A DNA stretch of 64,000 nucleotides, from assembly GCF_000981035.1 (NCBI RefSeq), contig NZ_LAYJ01000078.1, forward strand, positions 154,859 through 218,858, given 5' to 3'. Below, one piece after another: positions 28,527-37,269 of this stretch (its first letter is position 1; each line of letters opens with the position of its first letter). The translations under genes and the position numbers were made by a program. The stretch comes from Christensenella hongkongensis. Its GTDB lineage: Bacteria; Bacillota; Clostridia; Christensenellales; Christensenellaceae. The notes beneath the pieces were generated by a model. That model was not told the DNA's origin. It worked only from the letters and a program-made list of their open reading frames with translations, and did not search any database.

Positions 28527-29429
28527 TTATATATTCAGCGTTCCCGTAAGCTCTGTAATTTTTTCAGTTCCCAGCTCTTGCGCAAAGCGCTCGAGCTCTT
28601 CGGCGATTTCTACCGATGCGGAGGGATTACGCATGGTCGCCGTTCCCACCATCACTGCGTCAGCGCCTGCAACCATAAACTCCGCGGCGTCTTCGCCCGT
28701 CATGATGCCGCCCATACCGATGATCGGCACAGAAAGCCCGGCCTGGAATACTTCCCATACCATACGAAGCGCAACCGGTTTGATTGCCGGTCCGGACAGG
28801 CCTCCCGTCACGTTTGCAAGGACAGGCCTGCGCGTGCGCGCATTGATCGCCATTCCTGTAATGGTATTAATCAGGGAAAGCGCATCCGCTCCTCCATCCA
28901 CTGCTGCTTTTGCCATATCCGTAATTTTCGTTACATTAGGCGTCAGCTTCACGATCAGCGGCTTTTTTGATACTTTTTTCACTTCCTCCACCACGCCGCG
29001 CAATGTCCGGGCGTCTGTGCCAAAATTCACACCGCCATGCTTTACATTTGGGCAGGAAACGTTCACCTCGTAAAGCTCTATGTCCGTATCGTTGAGCTTT
29101 TCCGCTACGTAAACATAATCCTCCACGCACGCGCCTGCTATGTTCGCTATCTTTACCGTATCGATCTTACGTATCCTTGGGTAGATCGTCCGCAAAAACT
29201 CATCCACTCCCGGATTCTGCAAACCGACAGAGTTGAGCGCTCCGCTTGCTGTCTCCGCAATTCGCACCGGCGGATTTCCAAGCCTGCTTTCTCTGGTAAG
29301 CGCCTTTAACGTAAAGGCGCCAAGCTTTGCGACATCCATATGCAGCCCGTATTCCTCTGCAAAGCCAAAGGTTCCCGACGCCGTGATAACAGGATTTTTA
29401 AGTTCTACCCCCGCAATATTCACTCTCAT
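28527..29429 (-). CDS. pyrD: Dihydroorotate dehydrogenase 1B catalytic subunit (300 aa)
   Basis: FMN subunit of the NAD-dependent PyrDK complex that oxidises dihydroorotate to orotate in the cytosol. Class 1 features are NPVITASGTFG near 11, the catalytic cysteine in NVSCPNVKHGG, KLTPNVTKI, and the FMN phosphate site GMGGIMTGEDA with VMVGTATM. The start is uncertain: ATG at 29429 (one base after pyrK) gives the length seen in relatives; an in-frame ATG at 29438 overlaps pyrK. Neither has a strong ribosome site, which fits coupling to pyrK. Confidence 0.94.
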   Translation of the reverse strand: MRVNIAGVELKNPVITASGTFGFAEEYGLHMDVAKLGAFTLKALTRESRLGNPPVRIAETASGALNSVGLQNPGVDEFLRTIYPRIRKIDTVKIANIAGACVEDYVYVAEKLNDTDIELYEVNVSCPNVKHGGVNFGTDARTLRGVVEEVKKVSKKPLIVKLTPNVTKITDMAKAAVDGGADALSLINTITGMAINARTRRPVLANVTGGLSGPAIKPVALRMVWEVFQAGLSVPIIGMGGIMTGEDAAEFMVAGADAVMVGTATMRNPSASVEIAEELERFAQELGTEKITELTGTLNI

Positions 29430-29430
29430 A

Positions 29431-30204
29431 TCATTCATAAAGCGCGTCAACCTCCCTGATGTCAAATACCGGTCCCTGCGTACACACCTTTTTGTATTCG
29501 CCGCCTATCTTGCACACGCATGTTGCGCAGCCGCCTGTTCCACAGCCCATATGCTGCTCCATGGATACGAAAGCCGGTACGTCGCCGATCACCCTGGCAA
29601 GCGTCCTGAAAAATACCAACGGGCCGCACGCAAGGATTACGTCCGGCTTATCCTTGCTGAGTTCATCCGCAAGGAGATTTGTACAAAACCCGGCGACGCC
29701 GAATGTCCCGTCATCCGTCGCCACATGGGTTGTTGCAAAGCTTTCAAAATCCTGTATCTGGTATACGCATTCTTTGGACCGATACCCCAGAAAAGCGGTA
29801 TATTCCCTGTCCGGATATTTACAGGATAACGACTTTAACGGAGCGATGCCGATCCCTCCGCCGATCAGCCATACCTTTTTCATATCATCCTTGAGCATAA
29901 AACCGTTCCCCATAGGCATGAGCACATCAAGCGTATCTCCCGGGCGCACCAGAGAAAGCAGCTTTGTTCCCTTGCCAATGGCATTATAGGCAATATGTAC
30001 CTCTTTTTTTTCAAAATCCACATAATTAATACTAATCGGCCTTCTTAAAAGAAGCTCACGCGCGTGCGGTATCTCTATATGCGCAAACTGCCCCGGCCTG
30101 TAAAACCGCATCGCATCCTCGCTGCATGTAAGCTTCATCAAATAGGTATTCTGTGCAATGAGTTCATTGCTTAGTACCCTTTCCGTCGTATGCTTTTTGA
30201 TCAT
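29431..30204 (-). CDS. pyrK: Dihydroorotate dehydrogenase 1B electron transfer subunit (257 aa)
   Basis: FAD and [2Fe-2S] subunit that hands electrons from PyrD to NAD+. The FAD motif RRPISINYV lies at about 52-60, an NAD-binding GGGIGIAPL follows, and the cluster cysteines are in GCGTGGCATC plus a downstream C in KVCTQGPVF. It overlaps carA by four bases (ATGA). Confidence 0.95.
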   Translation of the reverse strand: MIKKHTTERVLSNELIAQNTYLMKLTCSEDAMRFYRPGQFAHIEIPHARELLLRRPISINYVDFEKKEVHIAYNAIGKGTKLLSLVRPGDTLDVLMPMGNGFMLKDDMKKVWLIGGGIGIAPLKSLSCKYPDREYTAFLGYRSKECVYQIQDFESFATTHVATDDGTFGVAGFCTNLLADELSKDKPDVILACGPLVFFRTLARVIGDVPAFVSMEQHMGCGTGGCATCVCKIGGEYKKVCTQGPVFDIREVDALYE

Positions 30205-31265
30205 ATCTTCCTGTTCCTGTCTATCAATTCTATATATTCGTCAAACAGATATGCGGTATCCTCCGGCCCCGGCGCCGCTTCCGGATGAAACTGCACCGTG
30301 AACATCGGATATCCGATATACTTTACGCCTTCGATTGTCTGGTCGTTCCAGTTTTTATGCGAAACCACAGCGCATCCCGGCAGCGAACGGCTCATGATCG
30401 TATAGCCATGGTTCTGCGACGTGATATACACCTTGTTTTTCTGCATATCCTTCACAGGGTGGTTTGCGCCGCGGTGTCCATATTTCAGCTTTTCCGTATC
30501 CGCCCCCATTGCGAGCGCTACAAGCTGGTGCCCAAGACAAATTCCAAAAATCGGAAGCTCTCCGATCAGTTTTTTCAAATTCTCAATAATCTGCGGATTA
30601 TCCTTGGGATTTCCCGGACCATTTGTCAGCATCAGGCCGTCGTATCCGCCCTTCAATATCTCCTCCGGCGGTGTAAGCGCCGGAAAAACCGTAAGCGCGC
30701 AGTCGCGCTTTGCCAGGCTGCGCAGGATGTTTCTTTTGAGTCCGAAGTCAAGCACCGCAAGCTTTCTCGTGCCGTCACAATATTGATATTTTTCTTTGCA
30801 GGTCATTGCTTCCACAGGCTTTTCAAATTCATAAGCCTGCATCTCTTCAATCTGGTGAACAGACGGCGGCACCTGTGTTATGATGCCGTGCATGGTTCCC
30901 TTATCCCTTATTTTCCGCGTCAGCTCGCGTGTATCTATTCCCGCCAGGCCTACGACATTATATTTTTCAAGGTATTCCTGAAGTGTCTCCTTACAGTTCC
31001 AATTAGAAGGCTGCATACACATTTCGCGCATGACAAACGCACGTACATTCGGCCCTGCCGATTCCGAAATTTCTTCATCGATGCCGTAATTGCCAATCAG
31101 CGGATACGTCATTGTCACGATCTGCCCGCAATAGGACGGATCGGTGAGCACCTCCTGATATCCCGTCATGCCCGTATTAAACACAACCTCGCCCATAATA
31201 TCGATTTTCGCTCCAAAGGCTTCCCCTTTGAAGATCGTTCCATCTTCCAGTGTCAGATACGCCAT
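30201..31265 (-). CDS. carA: Carbamoyl phosphate synthase small subunit (354 aa)
   Basis: Glutaminase subunit that feeds ammonia to CarB for carbamoyl phosphate synthesis. The class I amidotransferase triad is present: the nucleophile cysteine in FGICLGHQ, and His-Glu in VQFHPEAAPGP. I choose ATG at 31265 because GAGGGG lies seven bases upstream; an ATG at 31280 overlapping pyrF is also in frame. No carB follows, which is unusual because carA and carB are normally adjacent. Confidence 0.95.
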   Translation of the reverse strand: MAYLTLEDGTIFKGEAFGAKIDIMGEVVFNTGMTGYQEVLTDPSYCGQIVTMTYPLIGNYGIDEEISESAGPNVRAFVMREMCMQPSNWNCKETLQEYLEKYNVVGLAGIDTRELTRKIRDKGTMHGIITQVPPSVHQIEEMQAYEFEKPVEAMTCKEKYQYCDGTRKLAVLDFGLKRNILRSLAKRDCALTVFPALTPPEEILKGGYDGLMLTNGPGNPKDNPQIIENLKKLIGELPIFGICLGHQLVALAMGADTEKLKYGHRGANHPVKDMQKNKVYITSQNHGYTIMSRSLPGCAVVSHKNWNDQTIEGVKYIGYPMFTVQFHPEAAPGPEDTAYLFDEYIELIDRNRKI

Positions 31266-31276
31266 TACTTTACCCC

Positions 31277-32206
31277 TCATTCATAAGCGATTCCATTTTT
31301 GTCAAATGTATCGAGTATATCGCGTTGCATATTGAGCGTCGCTTCCCGCGCCGCGATGTCAAACTGCATTCCCGCATATTTTTCATTTTGGTATGCTGTT
31401 AAAATCGCCCGGGAATTATTTACGATTCCGCCGAGGCCCTTTTTATCAAAATTAGGCACAAGCCCCTGTGCGCTGCCGCCCTGTGCGCCATAACCGGGTA
31501 TCAGTACAAAGAGTCCCGGATGCGCTTCGCGTATCTTTTCGGCCTGTTCCGGATAGGTTGCGCCAATCACGGCGCCTACTGCAGAAAAGCCATACTTTCC
31601 AACGCATTCACTGCCCCATTGCTCCACAAAATCCGCCATGCGTTCATACACCGTTTTGCCCTCAATTTTGAGGTCCTGCAGCTCTCCGGAGCTTTTGTTG
31701 GAAGTCTTAACCAGTACGAAGATTCCCTTTTTGTACTTTTTACAATCTTCCACAAACGGCGCGATACCGTCTGTCCCAAGATACCCGTTCACTGTCGCGA
31801 AATCCGCGTCAAATACGGGAATTTCCTCATCCCCGATTTTTGTCCTGCCAAGATATGCGCTCGAATATGCGGTAGCAGTCGCACCGATATCGTTTCTCTT
31901 CACATCCGCGATCACCACAAGTCCGGCATTTTTGGCATATACAATCGTATCGTGGAAGGCCTTCATACCCTCGCAGCCATACATTTCATAATATGCGGCC
32001 TGCACCTTGACCGCGGGAACGATGTCCGCAATCGCGTCAATCAAAGTACAATTATACTGGAAAATATTCGACGCAGCGTATTGCAGCGGATTCATAGAAT
32101 ATTCGCGAGACAAAAAATCCGCGGGAATATAATCAAATTTAGTATCGAGTCCTACGCAAATTGGGCTCTGTTTCCTTACGATATCTTCAATGAGCCTGTC
32201 TATCAT
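31277..32206 (-). CDS. pyrF: Orotidine 5'-phosphate decarboxylase, long type 2 form (309 aa)
   Basis: Decarboxylates OMP to UMP. The catalytic tetrad region VIADVKRNDIGATA is intact. The N-terminus SPICVGLDTKFDYIP and the 309-aa length mark the longer (type 2) family rather than the 230-aa form of bacilli. GGGGAG precedes the ATG, which lies 20 bases inside the pyrC end. Confidence 0.95.
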   Translation of the reverse strand: MIDRLIEDIVRKQSPICVGLDTKFDYIPADFLSREYSMNPLQYAASNIFQYNCTLIDAIADIVPAVKVQAAYYEMYGCEGMKAFHDTIVYAKNAGLVVIADVKRNDIGATATAYSSAYLGRTKIGDEEIPVFDADFATVNGYLGTDGIAPFVEDCKKYKKGIFVLVKTSNKSSGELQDLKIEGKTVYERMADFVEQWGSECVGKYGFSAVGAVIGATYPEQAEKIREAHPGLFVLIPGYGAQGGSAQGLVPNFDKKGLGGIVNNSRAILTAYQNEKYAGMQFDIAAREATLNMQRDILDTFDKNGIAYE

Positions 32207-33467
32207 AGGTAATGCTCCCCTTCCTGATTGTATAGTTTACCCGGCCTTTCAGCTCCATTCCCAGAAACGGGCTGTTTTTTGCCTTTGAAACAATTTCTTC
32301 TTTATTATACACGAATTTCTCTTGGATGTCGCATAATGTAATGTCTGCCGGGGCATTTTTTTTGATTTCTCCACCCTCTCTTTTCAGCAGCTCATTAGGC
32401 CTTTTGCTTAATAAGCGGGCGATATCTTCAAGGCTGATCACGCCCGTTTCGAGCAGGTTTGTCACCGTAAGCGCAAACGCTGTTTCAAAACCGATCATGC
32501 CAAACGGCGCTGCTTCCATTTCCTGCGCCTTTTCCTGTTCGCTGTGCGGCGCGTGGTCCGTTGCGATTGCATCGATCGTGCCGTCTGCGATTCCCTGCCG
32601 TATTGCAAGCAGATCGCTCATTTCACGCAATGGCGGATTTACCTTTGCGTTTGGGTTCCGGTCTGCTATTTTTTCGTCAGTGATGGAATAATAATGGGGC
32701 CCCGTCTCACAGGTCACAGGCACGCCCCTCTTTTTTGCCCTGCGGACAAGCTCCACGCTGCCTGCCGTTGAAACATGGCAGATGTGGATCGGAGCATCGA
32801 GCTTTTCCGCATAAAAGATATCGCGCGCCGTCATACTTTCCTCCACTGCGCGCGGTATACCGGCAAGCCCGGCCTTTCTGGCATTTTCCCCATCATGTAC
32901 AACGCCCTGTCCGCGCAGTTCAAGGTCTTCTTCGTGCAGCATCAGAAGCATTCCAAGCTTTTTGGAATACTCCATCGCGCAAAGAATGACTTCATCCCCT
33001 GCAACCGGCAAACCGTCGTCTGAAAACGCGACTGCACCCGCATCCCGCAGCTTTTCAAAGTCCGTCAATGCGCCGCCCTGCATACCGCATGTAATGCAGG
33101 CCACCGGCAGTACGTCCGTAAATCCTTCCTTCTCTGCTTTTTCTATGATATAGCGGACCGTCTTCTCGCTGTCAATCACAGGCTTCGTGTTTGGCATACA
33201 GCATACCGTTGTATAACCGCCCGCTGCAGCGGCCCTCGTACCCGTCGCAATGTCTTCTTTATGTGTAAGCCCCGGATCGCGCAGGTGGCTATGCAGGTCT
33301 AAAAAACCCGGAAAGGCATATAATCCTTTCGCATCGATTTCCACTCCTGCCCGTTCCGTTATATTCGTATTTATTTCGGCAATGCGCCCTTCACGGATCA
33401 TAATATCCATATCAGGCTGCATCCCGTCTGCATTCACAATCGTGCAATTTTTAATCAGTAAGGTCAT
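32187..33467 (-). CDS. pyrC: Dihydroorotase (426 aa)
   Basis: Zinc amidohydrolase that closes carbamoyl aspartate to dihydroorotate. Metal ligands lie in DLHSHLRDPG (about 57-66), HICHVSTAGS and ATDHAPHSEQE. Type I (PyrC/AllB-like) architecture of about 425 aa. AAAGGAG precedes the ATG. In other Firmicutes pyrB sits just before this gene; here it does not. Confidence 0.95.
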   Translation of the reverse strand: MTLLIKNCTIVNADGMQPDMDIMIREGRIAEINTNITERAGVEIDAKGLYAFPGFLDLHSHLRDPGLTHKEDIATGTRAAAAGGYTTVCCMPNTKPVIDSEKTVRYIIEKAEKEGFTDVLPVACITCGMQGGALTDFEKLRDAGAVAFSDDGLPVAGDEVILCAMEYSKKLGMLLMLHEEDLELRGQGVVHDGENARKAGLAGIPRAVEESMTARDIFYAEKLDAPIHICHVSTAGSVELVRRAKKRGVPVTCETGPHYYSITDEKIADRNPNAKVNPPLREMSDLLAIRQGIADGTIDAIATDHAPHSEQEKAQEMEAAPFGMIGFETAFALTVTNLLETGVISLEDIARLLSKRPNELLKREGGEIKKNAPADITLCDIQEKFVYNKEEIVSKAKNSPFLGMELKGRVNYTIRKGSITYDRQAH

Positions 33468-33520
33468 GTTTCTCCTTTATGATTGCCCACGGGCGGAAAA
33501 CCCGCCCGCAGGTCTTAAAG

Positions 33521-34843
33521 TTAAATGTTTTTCGGCAATACCAGGTTCAGTATAATGCCTGCAAGTGCGCTCAGGAAGATATTCGAGAGCGTGAAGGATT
33601 CAGAGAACTGGATGCCTCCGGAAAGCCCAAGGCCAATTACCAGCATCAACGATACAATGATCAGGTTGCGGCTGTGCGAAAAGTCCAGCTTTGCTTCTGC
33701 AAGCGTACGTAAGCCAATCGTTGCAATCATACCAAACAACATGATCGATACCCCGCCCATAACAGCGCCCGGAATCGATCCAAGGAAGGCTGTGAATATA
33801 CCAAAGAAACTGATAATGATAGCAAATACCGCAGCGATCCGAAGCGTAGACGGATTATAGTTTTTGGTCACAGCCAGCACGCCCGTGTTTTCGCCATACG
33901 TTGTGTTTGCCGGTCCGCCGAGCAGCCCTGCAACCATCGTTGCGATCCCATCGCCCGCAAGCGTTCTGTGCAGGCCCGGATCTTCAAGGAAGTTCTTACC
34001 CACAACTGCGCCGTTTGTCGTAATGTCCCCAATGTGCTCCATAAATGTAACGATTGCGGTTGGCGCTATGATCGCAATCGAAGTAATTACTCCTGCCGGA
34101 TTCAACTCATGCGTAAAGAAGAAATTGAAGGATGGTACCTGGAATCCAAGGTTTGCCCCGTTCTGGAATCCCGAGAAATCCACTTGCCCCATCAGCGCCG
34201 CGCTAACGTAACCGACGGCGATCGCAACGATGATCGGTACCAGTTTGAAAAATCCCTTCGCAAAAATGGAAATTACTACCATTGTCACAACGACAATAAG
34301 CGCGATCACCCACCGAAGCCACAGAATATCCGGCACGCCCTCCGCAGCGGGAGCCGTGATGATATTATTAAAGGCTGTAGGCGCCAGCGTCAGTCCAATC
34401 ACCATAATCATCGGCCCGGTCACCACAGGCGGGAAAATCGACATGACTCGTTTTACGCCAATAAGCTTCACAAGCAGCGCTAAAATCAGGTACAGCGCGC
34501 CAGCACACATAATTCCGATTGCCACATACGGCAGCGCAGCCTGGTATTCCGGCGAAGCAAGAAACCCTTCTACCGATGGATCCACCCCGCTGATCTGCGT
34601 TGCAACGATGATGATCACGCCAATGAATGCAAAGCTCGAGCCAAGGAACACAGGCACTTTGCCCTTTGTAATCAGGTGGAAAATCAGTGTTCCAATTCCT
34701 GCGCAGCAAATTGCGACTGCCGGATTCAGTCCGGTGAGGAGCGGTACCAGCACAGTCGCGCCAAACATGGCGAACAGATGCTGGAAGCCAAGGATCATTT
34801 TTTTACCCAATCCCTGCTGCTGTTGTTCGATTGTTTTGTCCAT
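33521..34843 (-). CDS. pyrP: Uracil permease (440 aa)
   Basis: Nucleobase/cation symporter of the UraA/NCS2 family with about 14 membrane segments. It begins with a short cytoplasmic tail, then ILGFQHLFAMFGATVLVP, typical for the family, and carries the conserved GENTGVLAVTKNY segment. GGGAGG precedes the ATG. Second gene of the operon, separated from pyrR by a terminator-like stem. Confidence 0.94.
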   Translation of the reverse strand: MDKTIEQQQQGLGKKMILGFQHLFAMFGATVLVPLLTGLNPAVAICCAGIGTLIFHLITKGKVPVFLGSSFAFIGVIIIVATQISGVDPSVEGFLASPEYQAALPYVAIGIMCAGALYLILALLVKLIGVKRVMSIFPPVVTGPMIMVIGLTLAPTAFNNIITAPAAEGVPDILWLRWVIALIVVVTMVVISIFAKGFFKLVPIIVAIAVGYVSAALMGQVDFSGFQNGANLGFQVPSFNFFFTHELNPAGVITSIAIIAPTAIVTFMEHIGDITTNGAVVGKNFLEDPGLHRTLAGDGIATMVAGLLGGPANTTYGENTGVLAVTKNYNPSTLRIAAVFAIIISFFGIFTAFLGSIPGAVMGGVSIMLFGMIATIGLRTLAEAKLDFSHSRNLIIVSLMLVIGLGLSGGIQFSESFTLSNIFLSALAGIILNLVLPKNI

Positions 34844-34883
34844 ACGATACCTCCCAAATAATAAATAGATGAAACCATAGTAT

Positions 34884-34910
34884 AAAAAAGCCCGCCCACA
34901 AAAGGACAGG
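34884..34910 (-). terminator. Terminator-like stem between pyrR and pyrP
   Basis: A 7-bp stem (34891-34897 with 34904-34910, two G-U pairs, 6-nt loop) with a six-U tail starts right after the pyrR stop codon. It would lower transcription of the downstream pyr genes. B. subtilis has a PyrR-controlled attenuator at this same gap, but I do not see a clear PyrR-binding loop here. Confidence 0.6.
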
Positions 34911-34911
34911 A

Positions 34912-35466
34912 TTAGTCGCCGTTTTTACGGTCACAGATCGTTACGCTTTCTTCATTGTCAAATTCGGTCACCTTTACGGAAATGACCTCATGCGTTGCGG
35001 TCGGCACGTTTTTACCTACAAAATCTGCGCGGATTGGAAGCTCCCTGTGGCCACGATCCACAAGTACTGCAAACTTGATAAACTGTGGCCGTCCTGTATC
35101 CATAATCGCATCCATTGCAGCGCGTGCGGTACGCCCTGTATATAAAACGTCGTCAACCAGAATGATTTTTTTGCCGTCTACGTTAAAACCAAAATGAGAC
35201 TCATTTACAACCGGCTGATCCGAATTTTTGGAAAGGTCATCCCGGTAAAAAGTAATGTCAAGCGTGCCGATTTCAATATCAACGCCTTCAAATTCCTTAA
35301 CATAACCTGCAATACGCTGGGCAATCGTAACGCCGCGCCGCTCGATGCCGATAAACACGAGCTCTTTTGCGCCGTCTGTGTTTTCAATGATCTGATGGGC
35401 AATGCGCTTTAATGTACGCTGCATCGTTTCCGCATCCATAATCGTCGTTTTTTTGATGCCTTCCAT
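34912..35466 (-). CDS. pyrR: Pyrimidine operon attenuator PyrR / uracil phosphoribosyltransferase (184 aa)
   Basis: RNA-binding regulator that, with UMP/UTP bound, holds pyr leader RNA in the terminator-permitting fold; it also has weak UPRTase activity. The PRPP motif IILVDDVLYTGRTARAA is intact and flanked by the family's VFIGIERRGVTIAQRI and DRGHRELPIRADFVGKN. I choose ATG at 35466 (GGGGAG seven bases upstream); a 24-residue longer frame would run into the leader terminator. Confidence 0.95.
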   Translation of the reverse strand: MEGIKKTTIMDAETMQRTLKRIAHQIIENTDGAKELVFIGIERRGVTIAQRIAGYVKEFEGVDIEIGTLDITFYRDDLSKNSDQPVVNESHFGFNVDGKKIILVDDVLYTGRTARAAMDAIMDTGRPQFIKFAVLVDRGHRELPIRADFVGKNVPTATHEVISVKVTEFDNEESVTICDRKNGD

Positions 35467-35489
35467 GTTCTTCTCCCCAATCATTCCAC

Positions 35490-35580
35490 AAAAAAAGCCT
35501 TGGTACATCTTTTCCCCAAAAGACACAGCAAGGCACACAAAAACTTTCTTATGTCACCTTACGGCCTCTCAACGGACCTG
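35490..35580 (-). promoter_or_regulatory. PyrR-responsive leader attenuator
   Basis: The minus-strand leader carries a PyrR-binding-loop match, GGTCCGTTGAGAGGCC (within 35561-35580), fitting the known pattern of UCC followed by a purine-rich GAGAGG. Downstream an intrinsic terminator has an outer stem 35497-35502 with 35529-35534, an inner six-bp stem and a seven-T tail (35490-35496), placed just before the pyrR start. When pyrimidines are plentiful PyrR should favour this terminator. Confidence 0.8.
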
Positions 35581-35608
35581 TTTAAAGGTATAATTTTCTC
35601 TATGAACC

Positions 35609-35637
35609 AGTATAGCAAATTTGGCATCCTGATTCAA
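35609..35637 (-). promoter_or_regulatory. Sigma-A promoter of the pyr operon
   Basis: TTGAAT (35632-35637) and TATACT (35609-35614) are 17 bases apart on the minus strand, placing the start of the leader about seven bases downstream and about 25 bases before the PyrR-binding loop. Confidence 0.85.
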
Positions 35638-35782
35638 TCGCTTTTTACACTTTTTTGTTACAATTTCTCAAATTATTGCTCAGGCAACATTTGCTGGATA
35701 TTGCTTCCCCCCGGTGGCCGCCTCTTGCCTCCTTGGCCCAACTCACCTTGTACAGAGAACAGTTTCATACGCACAACGTGTG

Positions 35783-36700
35783 CTACGCTTCGTTTTTATT
35801 CTGTAAAGATCGCAGCACCTTTTTGAAATAGTCCGGCAGCGGAGCGCAAAACTTCATTCTCTCTCCTGTCCGCGGGTGCGTAAGCTCCAGCTTATATGCG
35901 TGCAAAAGCTGCCCATTCAGCCTGAATTTGTCCGTTTGTTTTGTATATACACGGTCACCGACTACAGGAAACCCCATATGCTTGAGGTGGACGCGTATCT
36001 GGTGCGTCCGCCCCGTCTGCAGCGCGCACTCCACCAGCGTATATCCATCATAACGGCAAAGAACCCTGTAATTTGTCACTGCTTCGCGTCCATCCCGTAC
36101 CACAGCCATCTTTTTGCGGTCCCGCGGATCCCTGCCAATCTGCGTTTTGATCGTTCCCGTATCCGATTTGATATTGCCATAGACAAGCGCAAGATAAATC
36201 CGTTTCGCACTTTTTTCTGCGATCTGTGCGCTGAGACTTTTATGGGCCGCGTCGTTTTTCGCTATCACGAGCAGGCCGGACGTATCCTTGTCAAGCCGGT
36301 GTACGATTCCCGGGCGAAGCTCCCCGTTGATCCCCGAAAGGTCCTTCAGATGGTATATCAGCGCATTTACGAGCGTTCCTTCATAGTTGCCCGGCGCCGG
36401 ATGCGTCACCATGCCCTGCGCTTTGTTTACAACGGCAATATCTTCGTCCTGATAGATGATATTGATTGGAATATCCTCAGGCCTGACTGAAACTTCTTCC
36501 GCCTCGGGTATTTCAAGCACAATCTCGTCGCCCGCTTTTACCTTGGCCCCCGCTTTTGCCGGTTTCCCATTCAAAAGGATATTCCCCTGCAAGGTCAGGT
36601 TCTTCAAAAACGAGCGGGAATATTGCGGATATTCCTCAGCCAGATATGCGTCGAGGCGTTTGGAGCCGTTCGCCTCCGCTTTATTCCTGAGCGTCGGCAT
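35783..36700 (-). CDS. RluD-family 23S rRNA pseudouridine synthase (305 aa)
   Basis: Modifies uridines in large-subunit rRNA or, in some members, tRNA. An N-terminal S4 RNA-binding domain (about 12-70) is followed by the catalytic region GIVHRLDKDTSGLLVIAKND, with the essential Asp in HRLDKDT, and the ALVYG and HQIRVHLKHMGFPVVGD motifs. ATG at 36700 has GGAG upstream and overlaps lspA by 20 bases, the usual lspA-rluD (ylyB) order of Firmicutes. Confidence 0.94.
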   Translation of the reverse strand: MPTLRNKAEANGSKRLDAYLAEEYPQYSRSFLKNLTLQGNILLNGKPAKAGAKVKAGDEIVLEIPEAEEVSVRPEDIPINIIYQDEDIAVVNKAQGMVTHPAPGNYEGTLVNALIYHLKDLSGINGELRPGIVHRLDKDTSGLLVIAKNDAAHKSLSAQIAEKSAKRIYLALVYGNIKSDTGTIKTQIGRDPRDRKKMAVVRDGREAVTNYRVLCRYDGYTLVECALQTGRTHQIRVHLKHMGFPVVGDRVYTKQTDKFRLNGQLLHAYKLELTHPRTGERMKFCAPLPDYFKKVLRSLQNKNEA

Positions 36701-37169
36701 CCTTTTTCTCCGCTTTCTTGTGCTTATCCCAAAACCACAGAATATAGACCGCAAGCATAATCGCACCAAACGTTACAAAGCAATCCGCCACGTTGAATAC
36801 CGCAAAATTCACAAAGGTAAATTCCATCATATCGATCACAAATCCATGCGCCACACGGTCAATCAGGTTTCCAATCGCGCCAGCAGCTATAAACGCCATT
36901 GCGATATTGAACAGCTTTGAGTTGAGACGTTTTTTGAATTTAAACAACAGATAAATGACGACGACTGCCATAATGCCGGATAAAAGCGCCAGCAGCCATG
37001 TCGCATTGCTGAACATACTGAACGCGGCCCCCGTATTTTGCACATAAGTAAAATCCATAAACCCTGGAATAAACGTTACCGACTGGCCTACCGCAAGGTT
37101 CGCCGCCGTAAAATACTTTGCAACCTGGTCTCCAACAAGGATCGCCGCAATCAGAATTACATAAATCAT
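36681..37169 (-). CDS. lspA: Lipoprotein signal peptidase II (162 aa)
   Basis: Membrane aspartyl protease that removes signal peptides from prolipoproteins. It has four hydrophobic segments, and the two catalytic Asp lie in GNLIDRVAHGFVIDM and FAVFNVADCFV. The C-terminal tail is Lys/Asp rich. GGGAG lies before the ATG. It heads the pair with the pseudouridine synthase. Confidence 0.96.
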   Translation of the reverse strand: MIYVILIAAILVGDQVAKYFTAANLAVGQSVTFIPGFMDFTYVQNTGAAFSMFSNATWLLALLSGIMAVVVIYLLFKFKKRLNSKLFNIAMAFIAAGAIGNLIDRVAHGFVIDMMEFTFVNFAVFNVADCFVTFGAIMLAVYILWFWDKHKKAEKKDADAQE

Positions 37170-37225
37170 AAAATGCTCCCATCCGTAACATACATTTACC
37201 GTACTATCATATCACAGAATTTGCG

Positions 37226-37257
37226 AAAAAAAAATACCGCCTGCTGATCAGGCGGTA
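37226..37257 (-). terminator. Terminator after divIVA
   Basis: A perfect 9-bp GC-rich stem (37235-37243 with 37249-37257, loop CTGAT) followed by nine T on the minus strand, 13 bases after the divIVA stop. Strong. Confidence 0.93.
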
Positions 37258-37269
37258 TTCACATTTTTA

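Noticed and set aside
27694..29073. 459-aa open frame on the plus strand
   Set aside because: Covers the unknown gene in another frame, then runs antisense through pyrE and pyrD. Ser/Thr/Pro-rich shadow composition.
35673..35768. 31-codon minus-strand frame (MKLFSVQGELGQGGKRRPPG...) between rluD and the pyr promoter
   Set aside because: No ribosome binding site before its ATG, no recognised relative, and length within chance expectation.
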